A stretch of DNA of 64,000 bases from Siphonodentalium dalli (taxonomy: Eukaryota > Mollusca > Scaphopoda > Gadilida > Siphonodentaliidae). Positions 32,401-46,400 of this stretch are shown in pieces. The notes beneath the pieces were generated by a model, which was not told the DNA's origin, did not search any database, and saw nothing but the letters and a program-made list of their open reading frames with translations. The first letter of the stretch is position 1, and the number at the start of each line of letters is the position of its first letter. A program made the position numbers and the translations under genes. Location of the stretch: contig CP136064.1 of assembly GCA_032622095.1 (NCBI GenBank), positions 170,262,310 through 170,326,309 of the forward strand. The letters are read 5' to 3'.

Positions 32401-35400
32401 AAATGTGAAGAAAAATATTGCAAATGTAATAAAACATATTTACTCTAAACATGGAACAATTCGACCCCGAATATTCATGTGATATTCATGTGATTATGCT
32501 TCAAAATTAACTCTCACCTCAAATCTTGTTTCAGGATGGCTTCATATTTTGAAGTGTCCTTCACAACTTTACCATTCTCTTCCAACTCTTCTATTACGTC
32601 TATTAATAGTAAGAATGAAAGTAAATGAAAAGAGAACATGCATATAAATGGAAAGAAACACTCAACAATAATTGAAATAACACTTTCTTGACTACATGGA
32701 TTCTCCTGTCATGTTGTAAAACTATATTGGAATGGTCTATTATTCATTTGGAGGGGTCTTCGGGAAAAAAAGGAGCAGGTGACAGACAGAAGAAAAGATA
32801 AAACAAGTGCAGAAGGATTCATATTCACTGTTGGGAAATGTTCAGATAATAAGTTCAACAAACAGCCTATATGGTCATTTGTTGAAATTATTATCTGAAC
32901 ATTTCCAAAGGGAAATACTCGCCCATGAGCATTTAGTAAAGACAGGGTTAACTAGAGCCCGAAGCCGCCATCGCACGCCAGCCATATTGGCCATAAGCCG
33001 CCACCAGCCATATTATCTAACGTCAGCCACATGAAAAAAAATCTGCCACCGGAATTGTAAAATGCCTGAGCCGTGTGCATGGGCTTATATGTCAAGCACA
33101 ACTGTACTGTGAATCGCTATGAACTACACCGCATTGCCTGGACACTGCTTGGTTGTTATATTATCAGAACACCTGGGCCTCTCAATGTGGAATAGATTAT
33201 TCCAATGCATGCTTTCATATAACTGAATGGGAACATCCATTCAGTATTGAAACTTGAAAGAGTTAAAACTTAAATTGTTTATTTCGACACGACTCAGTCT
33301 CAGACATTGCTGGCATTTGTCTTTATATACACATAACCTGTAGAATAGAATAGAAAATAGATTGAAATATTAAATATCATTACTATTGGATTCATCCTTC
33401 AATGATGCATGCAAGATGCCAGTGATGATAGCAGTCTGAAGCCGACAGAAGTCCCAATATAACTTATACCGATTAGGTGGGAAACTACATAGTACATCCA
33501 TGCATTTTTTTAGCGTTTGTGGTGATCCTGTAGAATTCCATACCACATGTATTATTTTGGTGTTGGGCTTATCCATAATGGTGAAAATAAACGAAGGACT
33601 TGGGGTCTATAACTGGAGATTAGGACAATTTCGGAAACGAAAATACGCTGATTGATAACGTCTCAGCCGACTGAGCCACCATATTTTGTCAGCCAAGAAC
33701 GTCGCGACTGAGCCGGCTTAGCTAGCTAACCCAGCCATGAAATTGGTTGAGCCAGTCACGTAACTATTTGTCGTGCGGCTTCGGGGTTTAGAGTTAACCA
33801 TTAACATGCACACATTCTGACCTGTATTTTAGGTATAGGATCACTAATAAATTAACACAGACTCAACCTGGCTTATAAATATAGTTCAGCATCTTGGAGG
33901 TAATGAGCCGAAACTTAATGTGACATGCACTTAGTATGAAACAAATTCTGCAACTAAAGATTCTATCAAATACTTGGGCATCATTTTCAACTCCTTGGAC
34001 ATCCAATTTCTAAAAAGTCAAACTTTTACCTTTGACTTAACTAAAATATACTTTTCTGGGATATGTTCCAAAATTCTTGCTTCCACTTCAAGATTCATGT
34101 CATGAGAACGAGGAACAATTTGTCTGTGCCAAGTATTTCAAAAATTGAGTGAAAAATGATGGAATACAGGCTCGGACAAAAGATGCGTACTATGGTGTAT
34201 GATTCTATGCCAAAAAAATGGCAATAACTCCACCAAAATGAGTCTCATGAACTCAAAATTGCAGGTGTGCAGGTTCCCATGCTGGTTGATATATGCCAAG
34301 TTTTTTTTAAATTGACCAGAATATAACAGAATACAGACTATGACAAAGTTGCGGACGGACATATGGATGAGGATCATTACTATATATTTACATACACCTA
34401 ATATCGCTTCCGATTTCCCCATAGCGTTTCGGTAGAAACGCCCCATGAGTCAATGTGTTCATAAACCTATGAACGTAACGTGACGTCACTTTCAATGTCG
34501 TTCATAGGTTTATGAACACATTGATCCTGGAAATCACTGGGGATTGTCGGACATGAACGACTGCTTGACTATTCAGCACGTCCGGATTTGGCAAGCAATT
34601 TTGTTTTGGTCTATAATCAGTGTTGTTTCCCTGCACCTAAAACTCATCTCCTCTGATTTCACAACCCACGACCTCAGAAATATATCAATATGGTAGAACG
34701 GCGTGTTGTCAATTTATTATCATCGAAAACCAAAACTTAAATGTTACTTTCAGATATTATCATTCTTGAAATCAACAAGTCTACATCCATTACAAGCTAA
34801 ACAAGACATATCGTCATATGTGTATACTTTACTGTGAAATTGCGTTTTTCCGCTCTCCATCAACGGATTCTCACAATATCTCGCGATAAAAATTCAGCAA
34901 ACTCCCCATCAACCCCTTCGGGGTTCATGCAGTTTGCTGAATTTTTCTTGCGGTCAAAATCCCATGACCACATTGAAACCGCCGTTCATTTATTATATAA
35001 TCCTCTGACGGAATATCGCGGGACAATGAAAAGAGGACATCACTATTGATGAAGTAATTATTTGTATGCATTTTCATAATACATGTACCATCATTTGAGG
35101 CATAGTGTTATTTATTAGTACTGTCGGTACAGTTGGCAACAAACAACCGGTCACCATAAAACAATTTTAAGAATTTATAACAAACGAGAGGCCGATTACG
35201 ATCAGCAGATGTTAACCCATCCCTTGGCGAAAGTAAATAACTCTGATCGGAATCATAAATAAAAGTTTTGATGTTGAATTATAGAGTATACTGTTAGGTA
35301 CTATTATAGACAATGCACATAACACAAATTATTAGAATTTATGTGTCACTCACATTTATATAAGAGAATGCACTGGAACAGGATCTGTAATGCTGAACCA

Positions 35401-38400
35401 CCACAGCCTTGAGTTAAATGTGAAAAGGTGACCTGAACATGAAATACTTGGTCAAGAGATTCCAATATAATGATAATGTATCAAATTCTACCCACAACAG
35501 CCATCAAGATAAACACCTCACTGCTGACCGATTAGTATCAATTATACAGCAGAGATGTCAACAAATCACAGGCTTATGTGTTAAATAAATAGGGCAAGGA
35601 ATTCAAACTAAAAAACATTTTTTAAGTGAATATTTTTTTTCGAAAAAAGGGCCATAAATCAGTTAAAAATAGTCTGATCAAACACATAATCAAACTCGAT
35701 CTGTCTTTTGTGCTGAGAAATTCATATACAAAATTTGGTTCCGATCAGATAGAAAATGTTTGATTTATCGCACCATGTGTAAAGTGTCTTCAGACAAACA
35801 GACGGATGGACTAATGACAGTTGGTCAATCCGGATGTTGACACTTCCATACTATGATATGGATAAACATAAAAATTAGTCTGTTGTGGGTACTTAAGTAT
35901 AAATTTTCCCATCCCCACTAGCATGGGCATGCATTTGATTTTTTTGTCTGTGAAACACTCGACAAACATGACAAAATATGTGATAAAACACAATTTATTC
36001 CCATCTTTCCTGGCATAGAGACCTCTCAGAAATCCAGACTAAGAGTGCAAATTAATTACTGGTACATAGAGCTGCAGCCTGAATACCAGTGTCCTATAAA
36101 AGTATATCTGGTTACACTTCACACTGGTGGCTAAAAATAACTATATTATCAATTATACAGATTTTCTGTTTGTCTCTCACAGAGCTAAAGTGATACCACT
36201 GATAATCAATTAGCTGTAGGCTGCTATGGTTATCTGTTCAATTGTTAGTTGAAAAAGGGCCATAACTCTTGTATAAAATGTCAGATCTAACCCATATTCA
36301 AACTCGATCTGTATTTTGAGTTGAGAAACTCACATACTAAATTTGGGACATATCAGTTGAAAAATGGTTGATTTAGCGAAGCATGCATGAATTCTATGTC
36401 AAAGGGCCATAACTCCAATAAAAAATATAGGATCAAACCCATATTCGAACTCGATCTGTATTTTGGGCTGACAAACTCGCATACCAAATTTGGTTCCGAT
36501 CAGATGAAAATTGTTTGAGTTATGACAGCATGCATGAATTCGAAATTGAAAAAGGGCCATAACTCCGTATAAAAAACTCGGATCAAACCCATATTCGAAC
36601 TCGATCTGTATTTTGGGCTGAGAAACCCATATACAAAATTTGGTTCCGGTCGGATAGAAATTGTTTGAGTTATCGCACCATGCGTAAAGTTTCTACAGAC
36701 AGACAGCCAGAGAGACAGACAGACAGACGGACGGACTAACGACGAGTCGTCAATCCGGACAACGACACTATGTTTACCATACTATGGTATGGGTAAACAT
36801 AAAAAGCATTGGAGCATATTTCAACATCTGTTTGTCAACGGTGATAACTGAAGTATTAAAGAGTCCAGGTTCAGTGTAATTTTATGCCGAGACACCAACG
36901 AATAGCTGTTTTAAAACAAATCTTGCTACTTTTTTGCACGAAATTAGGATGTTCGTCATCCGTTCAAATTGTGTACCTGATTCCAGGACAAATTTTACGT
37001 AGAAATAAAGCTTATGGTACAACCGCATGGAGGAAAGCAACTTTCGGTGATTATTTTTCGGGTGTTTGTGAGAAAAAACACTATTCTGCTCACAGTTCCA
37101 ACTTATTTTCTCGCCTCATATTACAGTACAACGATAACACGTACAAATAACTACTTCTGTTCATCCAGTGAGCATACATATATTAAAATGGAAAGAAACA
37201 CTCAACAAAATGTGTGCGCATGCTCAATTAGGTTAGTCATATACCAAGCCTGCAAATAGTGTGTCTGTCATTTGCAGAATGAGCTCCTCATACTGCCCAT
37301 ACATGTATGATGAATTTAGTGATACTATCCTGTACAGTGGGCTAGCATCACCAAATTCACCCTCTGGGGACCTCATTCTGTTTAGGCCTTGTCTTCTGGC
37401 AAGTATCTAAGGTCTCAAATTAACACTATTTGTACATGTAGTTACTTTTTCCCTTCTGTTCAGTTTCTATATCCCCTAAGATAAAACGAATAATCAAGGT
37501 GACATATGGGTGAAAATCACCAACTTCAACTTGGGAAATTCAATCTGATCCTACGTCTCCAATAGCAGTTGAGACCTAAGCAGAATGAGGTTCCCAGGGG
37601 GTGAATTTGGTTAATCTAGCCCATCGTGCAAGATAGCATTACTAAATTCACCTTCTGGGGAACTCATTCTGCAAATGACAAACACATTATTTGCAGGCTT
37701 GTAGCCTTGCCTCAATCCAAAACAACAATTCCTAATATATATGTGCAATAATAATGCATTTGTTTTTTAACTGAGAAGGCCTCAAAATATGGTGCTGGAC
37801 ATTAGCAGAATGAGGTCCACAGAGGGTGAATTTAGTGATACTACCGCACACAGCGGGCTAGTCACCAAATTCATCATCTGGGAACCTCATTCTGCATAGC
37901 CTCATCTGCTATGGTGAAGAAGGTGATGTGCACTCATTGGGCACCTTGATTGTGGATTATGTTGTCTGCCAATCTGGGGATATAGAGAAACTAAACTAAA
38001 AACAGAAAAAGTAACTTTCTAATGAGAACAAAACAATTGTTAGTTCGATAATAAAGATACTTTCCAGAGGCCTAAGCAGAACGAGGTCCCCGGATGATGA
38101 ATTTGGTGACACTAGCCCACTGTGCAGGGTAGCATCACAAATCCATTAGCTGTGGACCTCATTCTGCAAATGTCTGGCACCATGTTCTCAGGCCTGATTT
38201 CTGTTACAGTAATGCCCTAAATAATCGACTCCTTAACCACAGCAGACTTATGGGTAACTTTTCAGGATTTAGTCGGAAATATGGCTTGTTGCCATTCATC
38301 GAAAAGCTCTCACTGAGCCATATTTCCGACTAAATCCTGAAAAGTTACCCATAATTCTGATGTGGTTAAGGAGTAGATTATTTAGGGCATTACTATATGT

Positions 38401-41400
38401 GTGATCCTTACCTTTGGAGTCAATGAAATATTCTGTTGTGAATGAGTTCCAATGCTTCTTGTTCTTTAAACATGGACTGTTGAAATCTTGACTGATAATA
38501 TGCATATGTACATGGCTGCAAGAGGAAATGGGTTGTCCCATAAACAAAAGCCCAAGCAACATTTTAATATACATAAAGATACATAATCCGAATTAACACT
38601 CAGAGTTATCAGATATCAATTATTTTAATCGGTTATTTTTCACCAGCTTGAATATTTGGCGGCCTAGCAAATATTCGACGAGCTGACCGACATATTGCAT
38701 TGAACAAAATGTTGATTTATATAAGGCATGTTTTGGTTAGTTTTATAATTAAACCACTCGTAGTGTTGTGGTAACCACTCGCCAACAGACTCATGGTTAA
38801 AACCACAATTCCACTTGTGGTGACAATTTTTTATTCTTGGCTGCCATGCGTGTATTTTATTTATGTCATAATTATTATTTTTTATTTGTTCTGTGAATTC
38901 AACTACTCTGCTCTTTACTTTAAATGTGTATCCACACCAAGAGAAACAAATACAATGCTAAGTTACAAAGACTTGAGCAAATGGAATTTATTCTCAATAA
39001 GTTACTCAATGGTGCATAATAGAACTAAGTTGTTGCACACCAGTCTGCACACCTTAGGCAGTGGACATGACAAAAGATTGATAGAAACTTGAATCTTTCA
39101 CACACAATAATGCCAAGAAGGGTGATTTGAATATATTTGAATCAAATGGAATCGAATCAGCAGCCCGATTCACAAACCAATCGAAGCTTCGCAGGACCCT
39201 AATTAACCTCTTCGCTGCTATGACGTCCGTAACTATTACGGACGTAAAAGTGCACGCCGTGTGCTATATGGTCTGTAGGTACTACAGACCTACTTCAGCA
39301 CACTAGAAGTAGGCCAGTATACATAACTGGAACTCAGAGATTGGTGCATCGGAATAAATGTATCTCCAAGTTTCTAACAGTGTATGATGTTCCACGATTA
39401 TGAACGATAATAGCCTTTCAATCGAGTCAGTTTTATAGTTCTTGTGGTATTCCCGTTATAGTTTCCCATTGGAAAATGGCAATAACGTCAACAGCCCAGC
39501 ACACGACGTCATAACGTCGTTTAGCAGCAAAGAGGTTAAGTAGCTTTAGTGATGATATAATTTACCTCATGCTGGGAATGGCATGATATCCAAATCTGAA
39601 TTTGAGATCTGGAGCATATCTGAAAGAAGAAATTTCTATGTTGAGCAAAAGAAAGTTCTGAAATAAAAACAATTAACAATACTAGTAGGTCCAGGGATAT
39701 TGCTGTTTCTAGATGGTCTTTGCTTGGGGGGACTTTTGAAAATGTGCAACAGCACCCCATCCCAGCACTGAAGACCTAAAGTCCTAACAATTTTCACCCA
39801 CCCCATTCCCCAAATTCCTGAACACTGACTCACAAATTGTTGTTATTCTATGAATTTCAAGCTCTAAAAAAAAGAATCTTTGTAAAGAAGTTTCTAAAGA
39901 AACAAAAAAAATTGATAATAAAGATACTTTCCAGAGAAGATGAGGCCTAAGCAGAATAAGGTCTCCAGAGGGTGAATTGAATTATGCTAGCCTGCTGTAC
40001 ATGCGGGGTAGCATCACTAAATTCAGCCTTTTCAGTCTTGGTACCTCATTCTGTAAATGTCCAGCACAATATCCTCAGACCTGCTCATTGATGAGCAGTT
40101 CCATCCGGAAATATTCAGATAATAAGTTGTTTGTTGAAATAGAATACATGTACGTCATTGAAAATTTCCAACTGAATAATATGAATCATTCTGCTCTTGT
40201 ATTATTTGTATTTCTGACTGTTGAATTTTTATTACCCAAACACCCCTCCAAATGAATAATGGACCATTCCAATGTGTATCCATTTAGTATAGACCCGGTT
40301 AAGCATGTATTTCAACCAATATACATGTAAGTCATTACTTCTGGTTTGTATTCATGTCAAGAAATCCACGTCCAGAATGTTTAATGAAAATTGTGCAGCT
40401 TACTAGTATGCCCACTAATATGTACAGACTACCAGAAGGCTCATATTGGGCTGATACAATTATATGACGTAGGTATTCTTTTATGAATACCTACATAAAG
40501 TCTATATATTAGTAATCAAAGTACATTTATTTATCGAACCTAACCCATCCCTAGTTGCCTGATATGGTAACAGTAAAGATTATTTGTATCTCATATTTGT
40601 GGAAAGTTGGAAACAGCTCATAAATTTCCATGACTTAGGGAAGTCTTTTTTGGAATACATAGTCTACATATTAGTACTAGTAATCAATGTACATGTACAT
40701 TTATTTATTGAACCTATCTCTTCCTGGAAGCATTTCCAACAACAACAACAACAACAAAGTTTCTATGGAACTCCTTTTCAAGGCAAGTTTAAACAGTTCT
40801 CGAAGACACAAGAGAAACATCTGCTGTTGCACATATTTCACAACCCTTTACCCAACAGAACGGCCCTGTGCCAATGCATTCTCTTATATATGCGAGTCGA
40901 CCATAGGTCGCCTCGCATATATAAGAGAATGCATTGGCTTAACACATTAAAAATTATAAAATTGTTAAAGAATGTAAGGAAAAATGGTAAAAAGTGTTAA
41001 AAAAAGATTTTTTTTAGGCCAATGCATTCTCTTATATATGCGAGGCGACCTATGGTCGACTCGCATATATAAGAGAATGGATTGGCACAGGGCATAACTG
41101 TAACTATCACAATGTGGTCAAGGAGCCGGTTCCAATGATATCCATATTTGTATGGTTCTATTGAGACAGACCGAAGATATTTTAGGTTGTTGAAGCTTTA
41201 TTTGGCCGGTTTTGGCCGTTTTGTTGGGTAAAGGGTTAAATGTGTTTCAAAAGATAGACTTCAAACAAACAAAATTCTGTAGCCACATAGATAATAATTT
41301 GGAAATGAATTCCTAGTGACAGAAGTTCATGTTGCCTTTTCTCTCTGAGTAAAATAATGTTTTATTCCCCCCAAATTTAGCTATACAGAATCTCCAGGGA

Positions 41401-43374
41401 ATAGATACATGTACACCATCTTTAAGAAATATTACATGTATGGCTCAGCAGTGGGTGTTGCTAAAATTATCTATTTGCGTGTTGAAACCATTGGTATGTA
41501 AACAAAACTATTACAGTAGTTTGTCAACAATCATTGCTAATTGTGTAGTAAGTTCAAATATTTTAGTCTGAATACGAATTTTCAGAATATTTTTCCAATG
41601 TTTTGATCTTTTCCAATTTAACCGTCAAGTTATGATTAAACTTATTGGATTGATTGGTCTTTTATTGGTAATTCCACTGTTTCACAATGGATTTGACATG
41701 CGAAATATCATTATTGGAGAGTTATTAAAGGTACTCAATCCGATCAGACCCTCATAAATTACTATTTCTTTGGCTTCGGGGATAAAAAATATTTGATTTG
41801 AGTCGAGGAACCTACCCATCAATGCTCAGAATGATCAGATATCAATTTTTGAAGTTTTGTTATTTCTATTGTTTGTGGCCCAGAAACATGCCGTCAAAAG
41901 GATGGTTTCGGTCAAAATTGCGTTATTATTACCACTTGATTTTAGAGTTATCCATCTTCGTCCGTTTGAATAAGTGTTTCTGGGGCAATTATTAGTACAC
42001 ATCTCGAGAAATAACAAACTTCAAAAATCAATATCTGATCACTCTGAGCTTTGATGGGTGGGTTCCTCGACTCGAATCAAATATTTTTTACCCCTGAAGC
42101 CAAAGAAATAGTAATCTAGGGGTGCTTAATCGGATTGAGTACCTTTAATAATGAAAATAAGAACAAAGTCAATAAATTTGTTCATGTATTTGTTGACTTT
42201 TAATGTCTTTTATGTTATTTCACATGAACCCACCTCGAAGGCCTTGAGTCCCTTTAAACTGAGATTTGAGTGATGATAAACCTCAATGGGCCTCTATCCT
42301 CACCCCAAACTCTCAATGATAATCCATGCATCGCATTATTCAGTGCCACATATGCTAACAGCACGCACAAAATACCCAGTGTCTCTCTTACAGAGGACAT
42401 GACTAACTTTTCAGCAATTTCTTCTCCTTTTTTCTGGATATGTTTCAGCAGATCGATGTGGGTATCTTTTAAACTTTTCAAATTTGCTATTTTCTCTTTT
42501 GGCAAAACTAAGTAATGGAACTTGGCCTGAAAAATAGTAAGTCTCTATCTTATGGATACAATTAGTCAGTCAAAAAACAAAATAGGAGGGTCCTAACAAT
42601 AAAACTATGAATATTGGTGGTTTCTAGACCACAAGCTAAATAATACCTTATTTGAGATTGTAAAGTCATGAATGCAGATGCAGGTGGAAATTGTAAAATA
42701 TCTTATCATAGCTGATCATAGGGTGTTTAATTGAAACTTTCTATTCACAGCATGTAGAAAATAGTGTGTTAAAATAGAAAATCTCAGTGAGCAGGGTTCA
42801 CGCTGGCAGAGGCCATATTGGCCAATGGCTACATTTTTTTCGAATGTGGCCAAAAACAATTCATTTGGCATCATTAATTAGGTGATACAGCTTAATTGGT
42901 AACAAAAGGCACTCATGGCATGCACTATCAAACAATGGGCCACCAAATACAATAAAACAGTTGGCCAAAAGATTTTCAGCCCAGCATGAACCCTGTCAGC
43001 GAGTCAAAAACATAATACAGGTCATCCAGGTGTCATTGAAATGAAACAGCCATTGCCAAATCTTAAATCTAAATTAAATAAATCCCATAATATTATAGAT
43101 AGTAATCAGCACAAGCCTTATAACTTCAATGTAATTTTGACCTGGAAAATAGAAAAAAATTCATTTGGCAAAGAAAACAAAATTAAACTAGACGTGTGAC
43201 TGAAGACCCCCCCCCCCCCCCCCCCTGTGTCTTTAAAATACTAAGTTGTTTCACATGTCAGTAAACATTTAGTTAAAATAATAAAATAACAGTTCCCATT
43301 GCAGGTGCACAACCCTAAGTCGAAAAAAGGGGATAACTCCAGGGGGGGTCGTGCAAAAAAATTCCGACACAAGG

Positions 43375-43407
<33 letters not shown>

Positions 43408-46400
43408 CGCAGCTCCTGAAAACATGTTTTTTCCGGTGTTTTCTGGTGCTTGTAAAATTTTTCCCTTTGCCCTTTTTGACCTTCTGTGGTCAGGTTGGCC
43501 TCAGAATGTTTTGATTATTTGGTCCCTTCTAATACTAAGTAAACCTTCGTGAAATTTTTAACTGCGCTGGCCCACCTGGGTTGGATAACCACTTGGTATG
43601 TAAATATATTATAATGAACTCTAAAGACAAATAAACCACATATACTTCAGTAAGTAAAATAAAATATCACATTACCACTATCTGTGGTATCAAACTGAAA
43701 TTCAGCTCTCCAATTAAGTCTGATATGAAACTGAAATAATGTGTAAAATAAATGTAGAACATGCCTGTTCTCTAATCTATAAACATGTTTCTGGCACAAA
43801 GTTACTAATACTATAAAAGACAAAAGTGCTACAGTGTTACATACCCAATTATTAATGAACAGACATTCACATGGATCTCTATCAGTCTCAACAGCATTTT
43901 CTTAGTAAAACATGACTGTCTTTCACTTGTGAAATAATCAGATATTATTTATTTATATGCGCTATTCAACAACCATTTAGCTATTGTTAATATTAAAATG
44001 ATCCATCTAACCACGTACACTGCATATTGTAAAACAGGCAAGAAACAGTTTGATAAGTGTCTAGTCTGAAATACTTGGGTAATTTTGTACCAGAAAATGT
44101 AACCAAAGTTTCTTGTTAAACTCATTCATTTCTTAATCCAGATTAGATAAAGATTTTGTAAGTCACTTTGCACAACGATAATTGAAACTTCACCTGAGTT
44201 TAAAGTAACTTAAATAATTCTTCAATCAGCTTCAACGTTTTTCAAAATTCAATTTAGAAATGTTAGTTGAACGACATCGATGATAAAATGAAAATGAATA
44301 TATCTGATACATTTTGTAGTCACTGCTACATCTGCCTCCATTAAATCCAATAAGATCGGAGTGGATCGTTCATAGGAAACTATATTAATACCACCAGTCA
44401 AAACACTTATAAGGACACACTTCCAATGGAAATATATAGGACATACACTTTATGAAATACTGCATAACAAAAAGAGCTGAACTGTCTCAGCACAAGCAAT
44501 ACACTCATATGAGATTTAAAACATTTATCTAGAAAACCCCATCTCAACCTGGGCAGCATATAATTTTCCGGTGTGTCAGGGTGTGTTGTGTGTTTACAAC
44601 TTCAATTTAACTAGCAATTAAAAATATATAAAGTAAACACGAGTGCATTTCATGGATAAATGCACATTACACAAAGTCCAGTGCAAAGTCTGGAATAAAT
44701 AATTAGATAAAATATTTTTTTTAAGTTGTTTCACTGGTTGTGTCAGCTGGTTGTGTTGAGTTTTTCATGATAAATGTTTTTAATCTCATGAGTGTATTGC
44801 TTGTGCTCATAGTTATAATTTATTAGTATTTGAGTTTAACTGGTGGCGAAAGTACACCAAAGTTGGATGATGCTTGAAAAAACAGAATGGTCAAATTACG
44901 AATGACTGATAATTATTATATATGTTCATTCTAATTTAACAATTCTCTGTTTCTCAACATCAGCCATCTTCACTGGACATTCTACACCCTGATGTGTTTT
45001 GCCTATAATGGCTCTCCGGCTTGATAAATTTCATTCAAATGTGACTGGAAAGGGGGGGGGGGTCCCAAAACCATGAGTGGAAAAAAAAATTTCCATGGTA
45101 CTAAATATCTGTGCCAAGTTTTAAAAATATTGACCTAAAAATGTAGGAACAAGACAGTCAATGACTGTGGGGTCGCTCACCTGACTGTAAAGACTGAGAA
45201 GACCGGGACTCTGAAGACTACAACAGTCAGTAATTGTCAAGATAAGTAATTCTAAACAGGGAAATAGCTGGAGGCTCTTCACCTTGAAATTTTCAATTGC
45301 ACACCACTGCAAATCTCCAACCCCTTACCATTTTTAAACAAGACAACCAGACCACAGTCCTAAATTCACAAAATTCCTTTTGCACATCCCTCTTAGAATT
45401 AAATTTTACAACTGGTACCAGTACTTCAATCTCTAGAACTTGGAAATTACCAACCTGACATCGCCCATAAAGTTAAAATTTGTGGCCATTTTGGTCTAAC
45501 AGTTTAACCCGAAGTAGGAAAATGTGGACTGTTACTGGTTGAAAAATCAAATCTACAACTAATGTTGTATCAGGCATGAAATTTCCAACTGTTTAAAATT
45601 TTGATCAAAGTAGGGGGTCAAAACCCCACCCCCTCTACACTTCCGCCTCATTGCCCATCACCCAGGCAGCTTAGAAATCAATAGGAATCTATATATTGTT
45701 ATACCAGTATCAAACAGTATATATATGAGTATAGATACAGGTAGGCTGGGTGGTTGAGAGTTAAATCTCTTATCTCTGCCCCTATTTGAACAAACGTGAA
45801 TCCCCATCTATGAGATCCATTCATCTAGAAATTTCAAACGGTAAATTTTAAGAGTTAAAGAGAACTGATTTTCCTCAAAAGTTTCCTAAAAATGACCCCA
45901 TGTATACAAATTTAAAAACCAGTCACCGAAGGACCCTCCATACCAAACATAAACTAAGTAGGCCCAATGGTTCTTGAGAAGAAGTTGTTTTAAGAATTAC
46001 TATGGAGAGAAAGAGTTATGGCCCTGGCTTCTCACCTATATGACCTGATGAACTCATTTGAACAAATCTGAATGTGAGTCACCAAAATATATAAACCCAT
46101 TCGGTCTTTAAAATGTATCTGGAGCAGAAAAAAATTGATGGACGGATGGAGACATCCCAAAAGAGGGATGGATGGGAGGACAGACTGACTGAGAGACAGA
46201 AAAATTCAATCCAATATACCCCCAATGTTTTCTTTGCAAATCAGGGTATAATGAGTTCAACTGGATAGGTGGTGGTTAAGAATATAATATTGGAACAGCC
46301 AAGCCTGAATATAGTGTCTGACATTTGCAGAATGAGGTCCCTAAAGGGTGAATTTAGTGACGCAATCCTGCAATGCAGGCTAGTATCACCAAATTCACAC

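Noticed and set aside
36884-37259. Overlapping frames of 81-88 codons
   Set aside because: No motif, no splice signals of note, and the 3' part runs into family B; not supported as an exon.
43299-43514. 71-codon frame with a poly-Gly run
   Set aside because: It crosses a long poly(G) tract and a repeat fragment; no protein family.
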